Of a DNA stretch of 40,010 nt, positions 8,939 through 17,622 are shown piece by piece. A program made the position numbers and the translations under genes. Source of the DNA: UBA12202 sp049595035 (GTDB lineage Bacteria > Pseudomonadota > Alphaproteobacteria > Puniceispirillales > UBA1172). Where the stretch lies: contig JBMYKD010000017.1 of assembly GCA_049595035.1 (NCBI GenBank), forward strand, positions 1 through 40,010. Direction: 5' to 3'. The notes under the pieces were generated by a model that had not been told where the DNA came from, did not search any database, and saw only the letters and a list, made by a program, of their open reading frames with translations. Every line of letters begins with the position of its first letter. Position 1 is the stretch's first letter.

Positions 8939-9086
8939 TAAGTAAGCATATCATAAAGAATTAATCTCGTATCACGATAATTTCCCTCAATTATGGGGGT
9001 TAGTAGTGATATTATTCAAGCATCGGGGAATATTTTAGAATTCACCATATCTGAAACCTATTCTATGGGGTGGGCAGACAGATCAT

Positions 9087-10025
9087 CTACCCAAGAACAA
9101 TTTTTGGAAAATAAAATGAGACGGTCCAGTTCGGCATATCTACAATCTCACTAATACGCAAATCCCCACAGACCGAACATAACATATAGGCATCCAAAGC
9201 GGTCATGCCCGTTTCTTTTGTAACTTGATCAACCATGCTTGCGACAGCATCACGCGCGGCTTGAAACAAATCATCACCAATGCCAGTGGTCGCCCAATAT
9301 CCGTTGCTGTCAAAATGGCGCGTGACAGGTCCCTCGGTTTCAAAACGTGGAAATGGGTATTGGGCATCCTTGACCAAATCAACCTTAATGGCCACATCCA
9401 TAGGGCTTTCAATCGCTGTCCCACAAATCTCACCATCACCTTGTGCGGCATGAGTGTCGCCTAAGGATAGCAAGCCGCCAGACACTTCGACAGGAAGATA
9501 TAGCGTTGTGCCAACGGCATTATCGCGAATATCCAGATTGCCTCCAACCCTTCTAGGGGGAACAACCGAATGTAATCCGGGTTCGGCCAGCGCAAGGCCA
9601 ATAGTACCCACAAAAGGTTTAAGGGGAACTTTCCCCCCGGGGCCATAGAGTGCTGGTTCCATTGAAACCTTATCATATGTCCAGATATGCAGGGCGGCGT
9701 CTTGAAACTGATCACTCAGCAAACCAAAGCCAGGGATATTTGCCGTCCACCCCCATCCTGATGGCTTAAAATCAAGAAAGGTAATGGCAACCGCATCCCC
9801 TGGTTCAGCACCTTCAATATAGATGGGGCCAGTCACCGGATTAACCTTATCAAAGGAAAGATTACTTAAATCTGCTAAAGTTGAGTTCGGGCCTAATTGC
9901 CCACCCGAAGCATCAATAGTGTGAACGTCTATCGTTTGGCCCGGAGAAACAGACAGCACAGGATCAATCGACTGATCCCATCCAAAATGATGATGATGTT
10001 GATGAATGGTATGGTTACAAGCCAT
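9087..10025 (-). CDS. acetamidase/formamidase family protein
   Basis: Zinc-type amidase of the FmdA/AmdA family that hydrolyses formamide or acetamide to ammonia and the acid. At 312 residues it is full length for the shorter form. Family hallmarks are SVSPGQTIDVHTIDASGGQL near residue 30, GPIYIEGAEPGDAVAITFLD near 65, GDTHAAQGDGEICGTAIE near 190 and the cysteine-containing MLCSVCGDLRISE near 285. AGGAGAT precedes the ATG and overlaps the end of the upstream permease gene. In fmd-type operons this enzyme goes with a LivM-like permease, which is what remains next to it here. Confidence 0.9.
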   Translation of the reverse strand: MACNHTIHQHHHHFGWDQSIDPVLSVSPGQTIDVHTIDASGGQLGPNSTLADLSNLSFDKVNPVTGPIYIEGAEPGDAVAITFLDFKPSGWGWTANIPGFGLLSDQFQDAALHIWTYDKVSMEPALYGPGGKVPLKPFVGTIGLALAEPGLHSVVPPRRVGGNLDIRDNAVGTTLYLPVEVSGGLLSLGDTHAAQGDGEICGTAIESPMDVAIKVDLVKDAQYPFPRFETEGPVTRHFDSNGYWATTGIGDDLFQAARDAVASMVDQVTKETGMTALDAYMLCSVCGDLRISEIVDMPNWTVSFYFPKIVLG

Positions 10026-10035
10026 TTTCTATCTC

Positions 10036-10926
10036 CTATTTTTTTAAGATAAAGTCTTCAATTTCCCGATCACCCATAATACCCCCGGGACGCAGGGCCA
10101 TGATAAGAACAATCACTGATCCTAGCACGACCCCAGATAATCCGAGGACTTCTGGGAATTTTAGCCCCAGAACAGTTGGCCCAGTTTCAAGCCAACGCAC
10201 CCATTCAAGCCCGAAAGAAATTAAGAATGTACCAAGAACAGCCCCGGTCACAGTACGCATTCCACCCAAGATCAGCATCGCAAGAGTTAGGAATACATGG
10301 TTAAAATAAAATGGCCGCGCGCTAATTGTGCCAAGATAATAAGAATAGGCAATGCCAGCCACAGCAAGAAGCACACAAGACAACACCCAAGCCAGTAGCC
10401 TAAGGCGATAAACATTGACACCCATTGCAGCTGCGCTGATTTCATCATCTGCAGACGCTCTGAGGGCAATCCCCCAGCGGCTTTCTTTAAAGCCGCGTAC
10501 AACATAGACCATGATCACCGCGATGATGACAGCAGAGGTCAGGGTAAATAGTTGAGGGATGCCAAAGAAAGCCTGATTACCCTTGAAAATATCCGTACGA
10601 TACAAAAAGAGTGAATGAACAATCACCAGTACAGCCAGAGAGACAATGGTTGCCCCAATACCTGAAAGGCGAACGAGAAAAAGACCAATCAGCAGAGCAA
10701 TCACAGCGGTAATGGCGACAGCAATTAACCCAGAGGTGACCGGATCAAGAGCAAAGGCATTAAGCCCCCATGGCGCACTGGGAAGAGATATTTTTTTCAT
10801 TGCAAACGGCGTCACACAAATGGCAGCCGCATAGGCGCCAATGCCCATAAACGCCGAATGGCTAAGATTAGTGATGCGAGCATTCCCCATGAAAACCTGA
10901 AGGGCTAAAACAACCATCAGACTCAC
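10036..10926 (-). CDS. branched-chain amino acid/amide-type ABC permease (LivM/UrtC/FmdF-like), 5'-truncated
   Basis: Membrane subunit of a HAAT-family importer, 296 residues from a GTG at 10926. NLSHSAFMGIGAYAAA is the classic LivM N-terminal motif and GGMRTVTGAVLGTFLI the conserved C-terminal one. The frame stays open upstream of the GTG, reading WPIPFLGLRIVYGSYVSLMV, which is genuine LivM-like sequence, but has no start codon before a stop. The gene therefore seems to have lost its first 15 to 30 codons at the junction with the glutamine synthetase fragment. No partner permease, ATPases or binding protein lie beside it, so it is probably a non-functional remnant of an amide importer. Confidence 0.75.
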   Translation of the reverse strand: MSLMVVLALQVFMGNARITNLSHSAFMGIGAYAAAICVTPFAMKKISLPSAPWGLNAFALDPVTSGLIAVAITAVIALLIGLFLVRLSGIGATIVSLAVLVIVHSLFLYRTDIFKGNQAFFGIPQLFTLTSAVIIAVIMVYVVRGFKESRWGIALRASADDEISAAAMGVNVYRLRLLAWVLSCVLLAVAGIAYSYYLGTISARPFYFNHVFLTLAMLILGGMRTVTGAVLGTFLISFGLEWVRWLETGPTVLGLKFPEVLGLSGVVLGSVIVLIMALRPGGIMGDREIEDFILKK

Positions 10927-10967
10927 ATACGAACCATAGACAATGCGAAGCCCTAGAAAAGGAATAG

Positions 10968-11660
10968 GCCATTCCAGGTGAGGAAGCCACCTTTACCCCA
11001 ATCCGTGACCCTGCCAGCGTAGGCAACGGCGTCCATATACATATGAGCTTTCTAAACGCTGATAATAGCCCCGCCACTTATGATGCGGACCAGCCATTTG
11101 GCATGTCCGGTCTCACGGGGGCCTTTGCCGCAGGGGTGCTAAAATATCTTGATGCCATTGTTGCCATCACTGCCCCTTCGGTCATTTCCTACTTAAGACT
11201 GACCCCTCATCGCTGGTCAGCGGCGTTTAACAATCTGGGCTTTAGGGATCGGGAAGCTTCACTCCGGATTTGCCCTGTTACCGCCAAAGAGCCTGCGGAT
11301 ATATCAAGACAATATAATATTGAATACCGTGCTGCTGATGCGGCCGCCTGCCCGCATCTTGCCCTAGCCGCTGTTGTGCATGCTGGTTGTCAGGGAATTG
11401 AAGAGGGATTACCTGCCCCTAAGCCAACCGAGGAAGACCTGTCACTTTTATCAGCCGCTGATTTATCAAAGCGTGGGTTTGTTCGCTTGCCAGAAACCCT
11501 GGAAGAAGCTCTTGATCGCTTTATCGATAACGATACGGTGCGCGGCTGGTTCCCAGACACATTCGCCAGCGTCTATAAAGCGCATAAGGAAAGCGAAATT
11601 GCCCATCTTGCCGATATGGATACCGTGGAACGGTGTCAACTATATGAAGCCGTGTATTAG
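10968..11660 (+). pseudogene. glutamine synthetase family protein, C-terminal half only
   Basis: The frame, open from 10968, reads TFTPIRDPASVGNGVHIHM then SYLRLTPHRWS and RICPVTAKEP. These match the glutamate/ATP-binding HxHxS region and the SYxRLxP segment of the GS catalytic domain (GlnA/GlnT/PuuA superfamily). About 230 of the usual 440-450 residues are present. The whole N-terminal beta-grasp domain and first catalytic part are missing, and no start codon or ribosome site fits. The ATG at 11043 lies inside the active-site motif, so translation from there could not give an active enzyme. The break coincides with the truncated end of the opposing permease gene. Confidence 0.78.
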
Positions 11661-11680
11661 ATTAAAATAATTTTAATGAA

Positions 11681-11724
11681 ATCAAAGTGCAGATAACGGC
11701 GGTTGTGCGCCCCCGCAACCAAAA
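11681..11724 (+). repeat. Direct-repeat element, copy 3 (core only)
   Basis: Third copy in the same orientation, beginning 20 bases after the glutamine synthetase fragment. Core AGATAACGGCGGTTGTGCGC starts at 11691. GGTTGTG (11701-11707) pairs with CGCAACC (11714-11720) with one G-T wobble replacing a G-C pair in copy 1, so the hairpin is kept. The terminator part seen in copies 1 and 2 is absent. Confidence 0.65.
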
Positions 11725-11846
11725 ACATCTTTAAATATTTTTCATTTCACCTAGAATTCATCCTTGGGTTTTTGGTGTTGCTTGTTAAGCACTTCAGTGT
11801 TTCTGATAATTGCATATTCCAGATTTATAAAACAAAAGAATGACAG

Positions 11847-12887
11847 ATGAATAAAGTATTGATCGAAGACAAAATTAATAACCTACCTAGACAAGTTATT
11901 CTTGATGGGCCGACAAGAATCAAACGCTTAAATCAATTATCAGATCTGATGGACATTGATCTTTGGATAAAACGCGATGATGAGGCTGGGCCAAGTTTTG
12001 GGGGAAATAAATCAAGGCAGTTAGAATATTATTTTGGTGCAGCTATGGCCAAAGGTGCAGATGCTATCCTTGTTACCGGTGCTGTCCAATCTAATTTTGT
12101 CAGACTAACCGCGGCTATTGCCGCCACATTAAACATTAAAGCAGTGGTACAGCTTGAAGAACGCGTCGCAAATCCAGACCCGTATTATAGCGAAACGGGC
12201 AATGTATTGCTTAATCAGTTAATGGGTGCAGAAATCCATTACTTTCAGAAGGGCACTAGCGAAGACGCGGATGCCTCTCTATATACCTATGCCGATCAGT
12301 TGCATAAACAGGGATGGAACCCATATGTAATTGCCCTGTCAGGAAAGACCCCCCCGCTTGGCGCATGTGGTTATTTTCAATGCGCAAAAGAAATTATTGA
12401 GCAATCTGACCAAGCCTTTGATTATATTATAGTAGGAACAGGAAGTGGTGCCTCACATTTGGGTTTGACAGCTGGAATGAAATATTACTGCCCGGCCACT
12501 AAAGTCATTGGGTCATGTGTGCGCCGGCCTAAATCGGAACAACGCCACAGATTAAACCGTTTGGCGCAACAATTTAATGAATTCGTTGATACCCCTGAAT
12601 ATCTTAAGGAAGAGGATTTCCATATCTGGGATGGTGCCTTTTCTCCGGGCTATGGCAAACTCAGTGATACCGCCGCAGATGCTCTTCATATGATGGCTAG
12701 AAAAGAGGGATATATCCTTGATCCGGTTTATACGGCGAAATCCTTTGCTGCTGTTCCGGGGTTGCTAAAAGAAGGCTTTATTCCACCGGGAAGTCGAGTG
12801 CTATACATTCATACTGGTGGGTTAGGGGCATTTTTTGCCTATCAGAAAGACCTCATGGCATATTTTAAAGCTAACGCTGAAAAATAG
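11847..12887 (+). CDS. D-cysteine desulfhydrase / ACC deaminase family PLP enzyme
   Basis: Pyridoxal-phosphate enzyme of the tryptophan synthase beta superfamily, 346 residues. Family members degrade D-cysteine to pyruvate, ammonia and sulfide, or deaminate 1-aminocyclopropane-1-carboxylate or other small D-amino acids. The Schiff-base lysine is K55 in SFGGNKSRQLEYYF, the following serine contacts substrate, VTGAVQSNFVR (near 80) is the usual substrate loop, and GTGSGASHLG near 198 binds the cofactor phosphate. It stands alone between repeat copy 3 and the convergent arsH. I lean to DcyD-like, without certainty about the substrate. Confidence 0.85.
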   Translation: MNKVLIEDKINNLPRQVILDGPTRIKRLNQLSDLMDIDLWIKRDDEAGPSFGGNKSRQLEYYFGAAMAKGADAILVTGAVQSNFVRLTAAIAATLNIKAVVQLEERVANPDPYYSETGNVLLNQLMGAEIHYFQKGTSEDADASLYTYADQLHKQGWNPYVIALSGKTPPLGACGYFQCAKEIIEQSDQAFDYIIVGTGSGASHLGLTAGMKYYCPATKVIGSCVRRPKSEQRHRLNRLAQQFNEFVDTPEYLKEEDFHIWDGAFSPGYGKLSDTAADALHMMARKEGYILDPVYTAKSFAAVPGLLKEGFIPPGSRVLYIHTGGLGAFFAYQKDLMAYFKANAEK

Positions 12888-12924
12888 ATTGGGCATGCAA
12901 ATATGATTCTGGCTTCAATCTGTT

Positions 12925-13632
12925 TTATTGAGGGGCGGTATCATTAACGCGTATCCCTTGTTCTTCCGCTGTTTCCACTCTTTCGCTATACCTATCCACG
13001 AGAAAATCGGAATGATCGCGCGTGAGATAGGTGAATTTCACCAATTCTTCCATGACATCCACAACACGATTATAGAAAGAAGATGGTAGCATCCGTCCAT
13101 CATCGTCAAATTGTTGAAATGCTTTCGGGACAGAGGATTGATTCGGGATTGTGAGGCAACGCATCCATCTGCCAAGGATACGAAGTTGATTCACGGTGTT
13201 GAAACTCTGTGATCCACCAGATACCTGCATGACGGCCAATGTTTTACCCTGTGTCGGTCTGACCGAGCCAATAGATAAAGGGATCCAGTCTATTTGTGCC
13301 TTCATTATTCCAGTCATAGAACCATGACGTTCCGGGGAACACCATACCATCCCCTCTGACCAGCTCACGATATCTCTGAGCTCTTTGACCTTTGGGTGGG
13401 ATGCGTCAGCATGGTCATCTGGTAACGGCATCCCAGATGGATTAAAAATTTTTGTTTCTGCCCCATATCGTTGAAGTATTCTGGCGGCTTCTTCAATAAG
13501 AAGACGACTATATGAACGTTCGCGAAGAGAGCCATATAGTAAGGCTAATTTCAGAGGTTTATTATTGGATGAGCCAATATGGCTACATTCTATGTTTCTG
13601 AAAGCGAAATCTTTAATATTCGGTGTTGTCAT
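12925..13632 (-). CDS. arsH: ArsH-type NADPH-dependent FMN reductase
   Basis: Flavoprotein of the ArsH family, which oxidises organoarsenicals and reduces quinones, metals or azo compounds with NADPH. At 235 residues it is typical. LYGSLRERSYSRLLIEEAA (near residue 33) binds the FMN phosphate, and WCSPERHGSMTGIMKAQIDWIP near 97 and VMQVSGGSQSFNTVNQLR near 134 are signature regions. No arsR, arsC, acr3 or arsM is present in the window, so it is an orphan here and may serve general redox detoxification. Confidence 0.9.
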   Translation of the reverse strand: MTTPNIKDFAFRNIECSHIGSSNNKPLKLALLYGSLRERSYSRLLIEEAARILQRYGAETKIFNPSGMPLPDDHADASHPKVKELRDIVSWSEGMVWCSPERHGSMTGIMKAQIDWIPLSIGSVRPTQGKTLAVMQVSGGSQSFNTVNQLRILGRWMRCLTIPNQSSVPKAFQQFDDDGRMLPSSFYNRVVDVMEELVKFTYLTRDHSDFLVDRYSERVETAEEQGIRVNDTAPQ

Positions 13633-13843
13633 GTGGTATCATTTGCCGGTTGAGCAATCCTGATCTTGCGTATGCTATGAATAGCGGGTTTAAAATAATA
13701 AGATGATACAATCGCATTAATCATATAGCGAATGGTCGAAGATACGTCATTAAATATTATAGTGCCTTACTGCTGGCCATTTCTTTCATAAACGCTGGAA
13801 TGTCATAAGAGTTTTAATATGGCCTGATTTAACATATGCACAA
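13633..13843. other. Gap with a short coding-like remnant
   Basis: Between the EamA gene and arsH, both leftward. The minus strand at about 13757-13807 reads YDIPAFMKEMASSKAL then stop, preceded by an in-frame stop a few codons earlier. It looks like the tail of a lost gene but is too short to assign. No clear terminator or operator is visible. Confidence 0.2.
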
Positions 13844-14749
13844 TTAATGAACGTGGGTTTTTTGGCGCAGTCCAATTTGTTCAAACAGAAAAATAGCAGT
13901 GAGAACGACAAAAAAACCGAACCATTCTATCAGGGTGAGCTGTTGCCCAAGAAAGATAAGCGCCAGAAGTGCCGCAAAAAGGGGTTCAATACAAGCTAAG
14001 AGTGAAGCGCGTGTGATCCCGATGATGCGCGACCCTTCGAAAAACAATACCCAGCTTAGCACAAAGAAAACCCCATTTGCGCCAATCGCCATAATGCCAA
14101 TATGGGTCTGGGGGGACTGGAAAGCAAACCCCAAAGGGAGCATCGTCAGCATGAGGATAAGGCCTATTACGCTGATATAAAAATTAAGAACAGCGCCGCC
14201 CATTTTAATGGCCAGTTGGCTGGAGGTTTCAATAAAGATAATGAAACTGATTAATCCAATAACGCTGATAAAAATACCATAGAAATTGATATCACCCTGA
14301 CCGTCATAAATCATAATCCCCAGCCCCAGTAAAACAACAAACATGCAAAGCCAGCGCGACAGGGAAAGTCGTTCACCCCTTCTGAGCCGTGCCAAGATGG
14401 CAATTCCAAAAGGGAAACTGTAAAGGATCAACAGAACAAGACCGATATCAATAAACTCTACGGCGTGATAGGTGGTGGCTAGCAAAACCAGCGCAGAGAT
14501 ACCTGTAACCAATAACGCAAAAATCCCCTCACGGGGAATGTGAAATGATGCACCTGATATTTTTCCATAGGGCAGAAGTATAGCCGCGCCGATAATAAAG
14601 CGGCTCAAAATAAGAAAATATAATGAAACCCCATGATCGAGCGCCATTTTAGCAGAATTGGGAACAACGGCAAAACACATTGATGAAATGATTATAAGTG
14701 AAATACCAATCATCTGTTTTGAGATATGTATCGCCATAAATCCTATCAT
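13844..14749 (-). CDS. EamA/DMT superfamily transporter
   Basis: Integral membrane protein of 301 residues, almost entirely hydrophobic, with about ten membrane segments in two homologous halves, as in drug/metabolite exporters. Conserved EamA features include SRFIIGAAILLPYG in the first half and EPLFAALLALIFLGQQLTLIEWFGF in the second. Substrates in this family range from amino acids to S-adenosylmethionine and cannot be predicted. The start may be 14749 or the ATG four codons later, where GGA is slightly better spaced. It is oriented away from the oligopeptide operon, so the 193-base gap to 14943 holds promoters for both. Confidence 0.85.
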   Translation of the reverse strand: MIGFMAIHISKQMIGISLIIISSMCFAVVPNSAKMALDHGVSLYFLILSRFIIGAAILLPYGKISGASFHIPREGIFALLVTGISALVLLATTYHAVEFIDIGLVLLILYSFPFGIAILARLRRGERLSLSRWLCMFVVLLGLGIMIYDGQGDINFYGIFISVIGLISFIIFIETSSQLAIKMGGAVLNFYISVIGLILMLTMLPLGFAFQSPQTHIGIMAIGANGVFFVLSWVLFFEGSRIIGITRASLLACIEPLFAALLALIFLGQQLTLIEWFGFFVVLTAIFLFEQIGLRQKTHVH

Positions 14750-14870
14750 AGCTCATTTTCAGGGTAAGGTAAGTAGAGTATATTCAAACAGGTGCTATGA
14801 CATATCTTAAATGAAATAGGCGCATGAAAAGCTTAGCAAATAAAATATTAAAAATAGTTACTAGAATAAA

Positions 14871-14899
14871 TTGACACCTGATAGATATTATTAAATGAT
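14871..14899 (+). promoter_or_regulatory. Putative promoter of the oligopeptide-type ABC operon
   Basis: A perfect -35 TTGACA at 14871-14876 is followed 17 bases later by a weak -10, AATGAT (14894-14899), about 43 bases before the start codon at 14943. The -10 assignment is uncertain. Confidence 0.4.
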
Positions 14900-14942
14900 A
14901 AGACTAATATAAATAGACGAAGAACAATCCAAGAGGGAGTAT

Positions 14943-16532
14943 ATGATGAAAAATATCCTTAAAGGTGGTCTTGTCGCATTAGCTTTAATAGTAAGCAGTT
15001 TTGCGGCAAAGGCACAGGAAGCAGGGGGAACGCTAGCATTTCTTGTTCAGCCTGAACCACCAACACTAGCTTCATATGTATCAACATCAGGCCCAATCGG
15101 TCTGGTTATGCCAAAAGTTTATGAAGGCCTGTTTGACTATGATAACGATGGTAAGATGGTTCCGATGCTTGCCGAAAGTTATGACATTAGTGCAGATGGT
15201 AAAACGGTAACATTCAAATTAAGAAAAGGCGTTCGCTGGCATGATGGTGAACCTTTCACCTCTGCCGATGTTAAGTTTACGATCCTTGAAGTGCTGAAAA
15301 AGGTTCATCCGCGCGGGCCAAACTCATTCCGTGAAGTTAGCCGGATTGATACACCTGACGATCATACAGCGATTTTCCACCTAGATAATCCTGCACCATA
15401 TATGATGCGGTCATTTTCAGCTTATGAATCGCCAATGGTGCCTATGCACTTGCTGGAAGGGCAGGATGTTAAATCTGCTCCGCTCGCAAACAACCCTGTT
15501 GGTACGGGCCCATTCAAATTTGTTGAATGGAAAAAGGGACAGTATATCCGTCTAGATAAAAACGAAGATTACTGGCAGGAAGGTCTGCCTTATCTTGACC
15601 GTATCGTTGGTCGTTTTATTCCTGATGCGTCAACCAGAACAGCCGCAATGGAAAATGGCGAAGTCATGTATGCCGCATATAATGCGATCCCAAATATTGA
15701 TGCGGTTCGTCTTAAAGAACGTGATGATATCGGTGTGACAACAGATGGATATTCTATGATCAACCCGATGGCATTGATTGAGTTCAATACAAAAGAAGGT
15801 CCATTTATTGATCCTGCTATCCGTCGTGCTATTTCCACAGCGATTGATCGTCGCTTTATGATTGATACGATCTTTTTCGGATATGGAAAGCCAGCAACAA
15901 GTGCGTTGAGCAGTAACTTCAAGGCCACTAACCTGCATGCTGAAATGCCTAACTACCCTGAAAATGGTGACGTTGCGGCAGCAAATGCAATGCTTGATGC
16001 GGCGGGATATGCAAGAGATGCCGATGGCGTCCGGATGAGAGCTGTTCTGGATATTATCCCTTACGGCGAAGACTGGCGTCGTGCTGGTGAATATCTCAAG
16101 CAGGCCATGGGTGATATCGGTATCGAAATCGAATTACGTTACGAAGATGTTCCTACCTGGTTGAAGCGTGTTTATCATAACTATGACTTCGAAATGAATG
16201 TGAACTACTTCTATCAGTTACCGGATCCGGTTCTTGGTGTTCATCGTCATTATGGAACGAATCAAATTCGTCAAGGAACGCATTTTGTGAATTCATCACG
16301 TTATAGCAATGCTGAACTTGATGCTCTGTTAGATTCCGGTTCAAAAGAACCTGATGCGGCAAAGCGGACAGCAACATATCAGGAAATCCAGCAAATTCTT
16401 GCGAATGATATGCCTGTTGTTAACCTCTTTGAGCTTGAGTTCCTAACAGTCTATAACACGCAACTGAAAGGTGCATATGGATCTGCTATGGGTGCATATG
16501 GGTCATTCAGAGAAGCGTGGCTTGAAGACTAA
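14943..16532 (+). CDS. ABC transporter substrate-binding protein, family 5 (OppA/DppA type)
   Basis: Periplasmic binding protein for peptides or other bulky organic solutes, 529 residues, typical length. The signal peptide is MMKNILKGGLVALALIVSSF to about residue 27 (AKA/QEA cleavage). SBP_bac_5 landmarks include VYEGLFDYDNDGKMVPMLAE near 60, TVTFKLRKGVRWHDGEPFTS near 90 and NPVGTGPFKFVEW near 185. AGAGGGAG precedes the ATG. First gene of a five-gene plus-strand operon ending in an amidase, which suggests an amide-containing ligand rather than ordinary dipeptides. Confidence 0.9.
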   Translation: MMKNILKGGLVALALIVSSFAAKAQEAGGTLAFLVQPEPPTLASYVSTSGPIGLVMPKVYEGLFDYDNDGKMVPMLAESYDISADGKTVTFKLRKGVRWHDGEPFTSADVKFTILEVLKKVHPRGPNSFREVSRIDTPDDHTAIFHLDNPAPYMMRSFSAYESPMVPMHLLEGQDVKSAPLANNPVGTGPFKFVEWKKGQYIRLDKNEDYWQEGLPYLDRIVGRFIPDASTRTAAMENGEVMYAAYNAIPNIDAVRLKERDDIGVTTDGYSMINPMALIEFNTKEGPFIDPAIRRAISTAIDRRFMIDTIFFGYGKPATSALSSNFKATNLHAEMPNYPENGDVAAANAMLDAAGYARDADGVRMRAVLDIIPYGEDWRRAGEYLKQAMGDIGIEIELRYEDVPTWLKRVYHNYDFEMNVNYFYQLPDPVLGVHRHYGTNQIRQGTHFVNSSRYSNAELDALLDSGSKEPDAAKRTATYQEIQQILANDMPVVNLFELEFLTVYNTQLKGAYGSAMGAYGSFREAWLED

Positions 16533-16542
16533 TCATGATGTT

Positions 16543-16569
16543 GCCGAGCCAGTGATATGCTGGCTCGGT
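16543..16569 (+). terminator. Intercistronic hairpin after the OppA-like gene
   Basis: CCGAGCCAG (16544-16552) pairs perfectly with CTGGCTCGG (16560-16568) around a seven-base loop, 11 bases after the stop codon. Only a loose T-rich stretch follows. It separates the abundant binding protein from the permease genes. Confidence 0.65.
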
Positions 16570-16635
16570 ACGATTTATTCCACATTTATCTTTATTTCTA
16601 TCATTTTCTAATTTTATCTATGGTTCGAAGCGGAT

Positions 16636-17622
16636 ATGACGCGATCAGGCAAAATCTTTAAATTTATCATTAAGCGATTGCTTCAGGGTATTCCGATTAT
16701 TCTGGCCATTGTCATTATTAATTTCTTTTTATTAAACATGGCCGATGGTGATGCTGTTGATGTGCTAGCTGGTGAAGCTGGGTCGGCAACACCTGAATAT
16801 ATGGCTGAACTGAGAGCAAAGTTTGGACTTGATCAACCGCTTCCTGTCCAGCTTATGGTGTATCTGAAAAATGTTGTCGTGCTTGATCTTGGATATTCAT
16901 TCCGCCATGACATGCCAGTCAGTGAATTGATTGTTGATCGGTTCTGGCCAACAGCTTTATTGATGGTGAGCACAATTCTATTAGCAGTTGGTTTTGGCAT
17001 TCTGCTTGGTCTGCTTGCCGCCATGCGTCTAAACACCTGGAAAGATGCGGTCATTACGGTATTTGCCCTGATTACATATGCGACCCCATTATTCTGGGTA
17101 GGGTTGATGATGATTGTTGTTTTCTCCCTTAATCTGGGCTGGTTCCCTACAAGTGGGATGGAAAATGTCGCCGCTTTCTATGAAGGCTGGGATCGGGTGA
17201 AAGATATCGCAATGCATCTTGTCCTGCCAACCATTACATTATCGTTATTCTATCTAGCTTTATATACCCGCATGATGCGGGCTTCCATGTTAGAACAATA
17301 TGGTCAGGATTATGTTATTACTGCCCGCGCCAAGGGGCTGACAGAAAGACGGATTACCTTTGTTCATGTTTTACGAAATGCGCTATTGCCTGTGGTCACT
17401 ATGGCGGGGGTTCAGGTTGGTGCGTTAATTGGCGGCTCGGTCATTGTTGAATCTGTTTTCGCCTGGCCCGGTCTGGGTATGCTAGCTTTTGAATCCCTGT
17501 TTGCGCGTGATCTTAATCTGCTGCTAGGGATATTCCTTTTATCGTCGGTTCTTGTGATAGTCGTCAATTTAATTGTTGATATCATTTATAGCCTGCTTGA
17601 CCCAAGAATTGAGGTGTCATAA
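16636..17622 (+). CDS. ABC transporter permease, DppB/OppB type
   Basis: First membrane subunit of the peptide-type importer, 328 residues with six predicted membrane segments. The N-terminus (FIIKRLLQGIPIILAIVIIN) is typical of DppB. The coupling loop DYVITARAKGLTERRITFVH contains the EAA-like motif, followed by the standard LRNALLPVVTMAGVQVGALIGG. The next gene begins with no gap after its stop codon. Start ATG at 16636; SD-like GAAGCGGA just upstream. Confidence 0.92.
   Translation: MTRSGKIFKFIIKRLLQGIPIILAIVIINFFLLNMADGDAVDVLAGEAGSATPEYMAELRAKFGLDQPLPVQLMVYLKNVVVLDLGYSFRHDMPVSELIVDRFWPTALLMVSTILLAVGFGILLGLLAAMRLNTWKDAVITVFALITYATPLFWVGLMMIVVFSLNLGWFPTSGMENVAAFYEGWDRVKDIAMHLVLPTITLSLFYLALYTRMMRASMLEQYGQDYVITARAKGLTERRITFVHVLRNALLPVVTMAGVQVGALIGGSVIVESVFAWPGLGMLAFESLFARDLNLLLGIFLLSSVLVIVVNLIVDIIYSLLDPRIEVS

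Noticed and set aside
10868..11077. Minus-strand open frame spanning the permease/glutamine synthetase junction
   Set aside because: It reads across the junction in a frame used by neither gene family and shows no domain; it is a by-product of the fusion.
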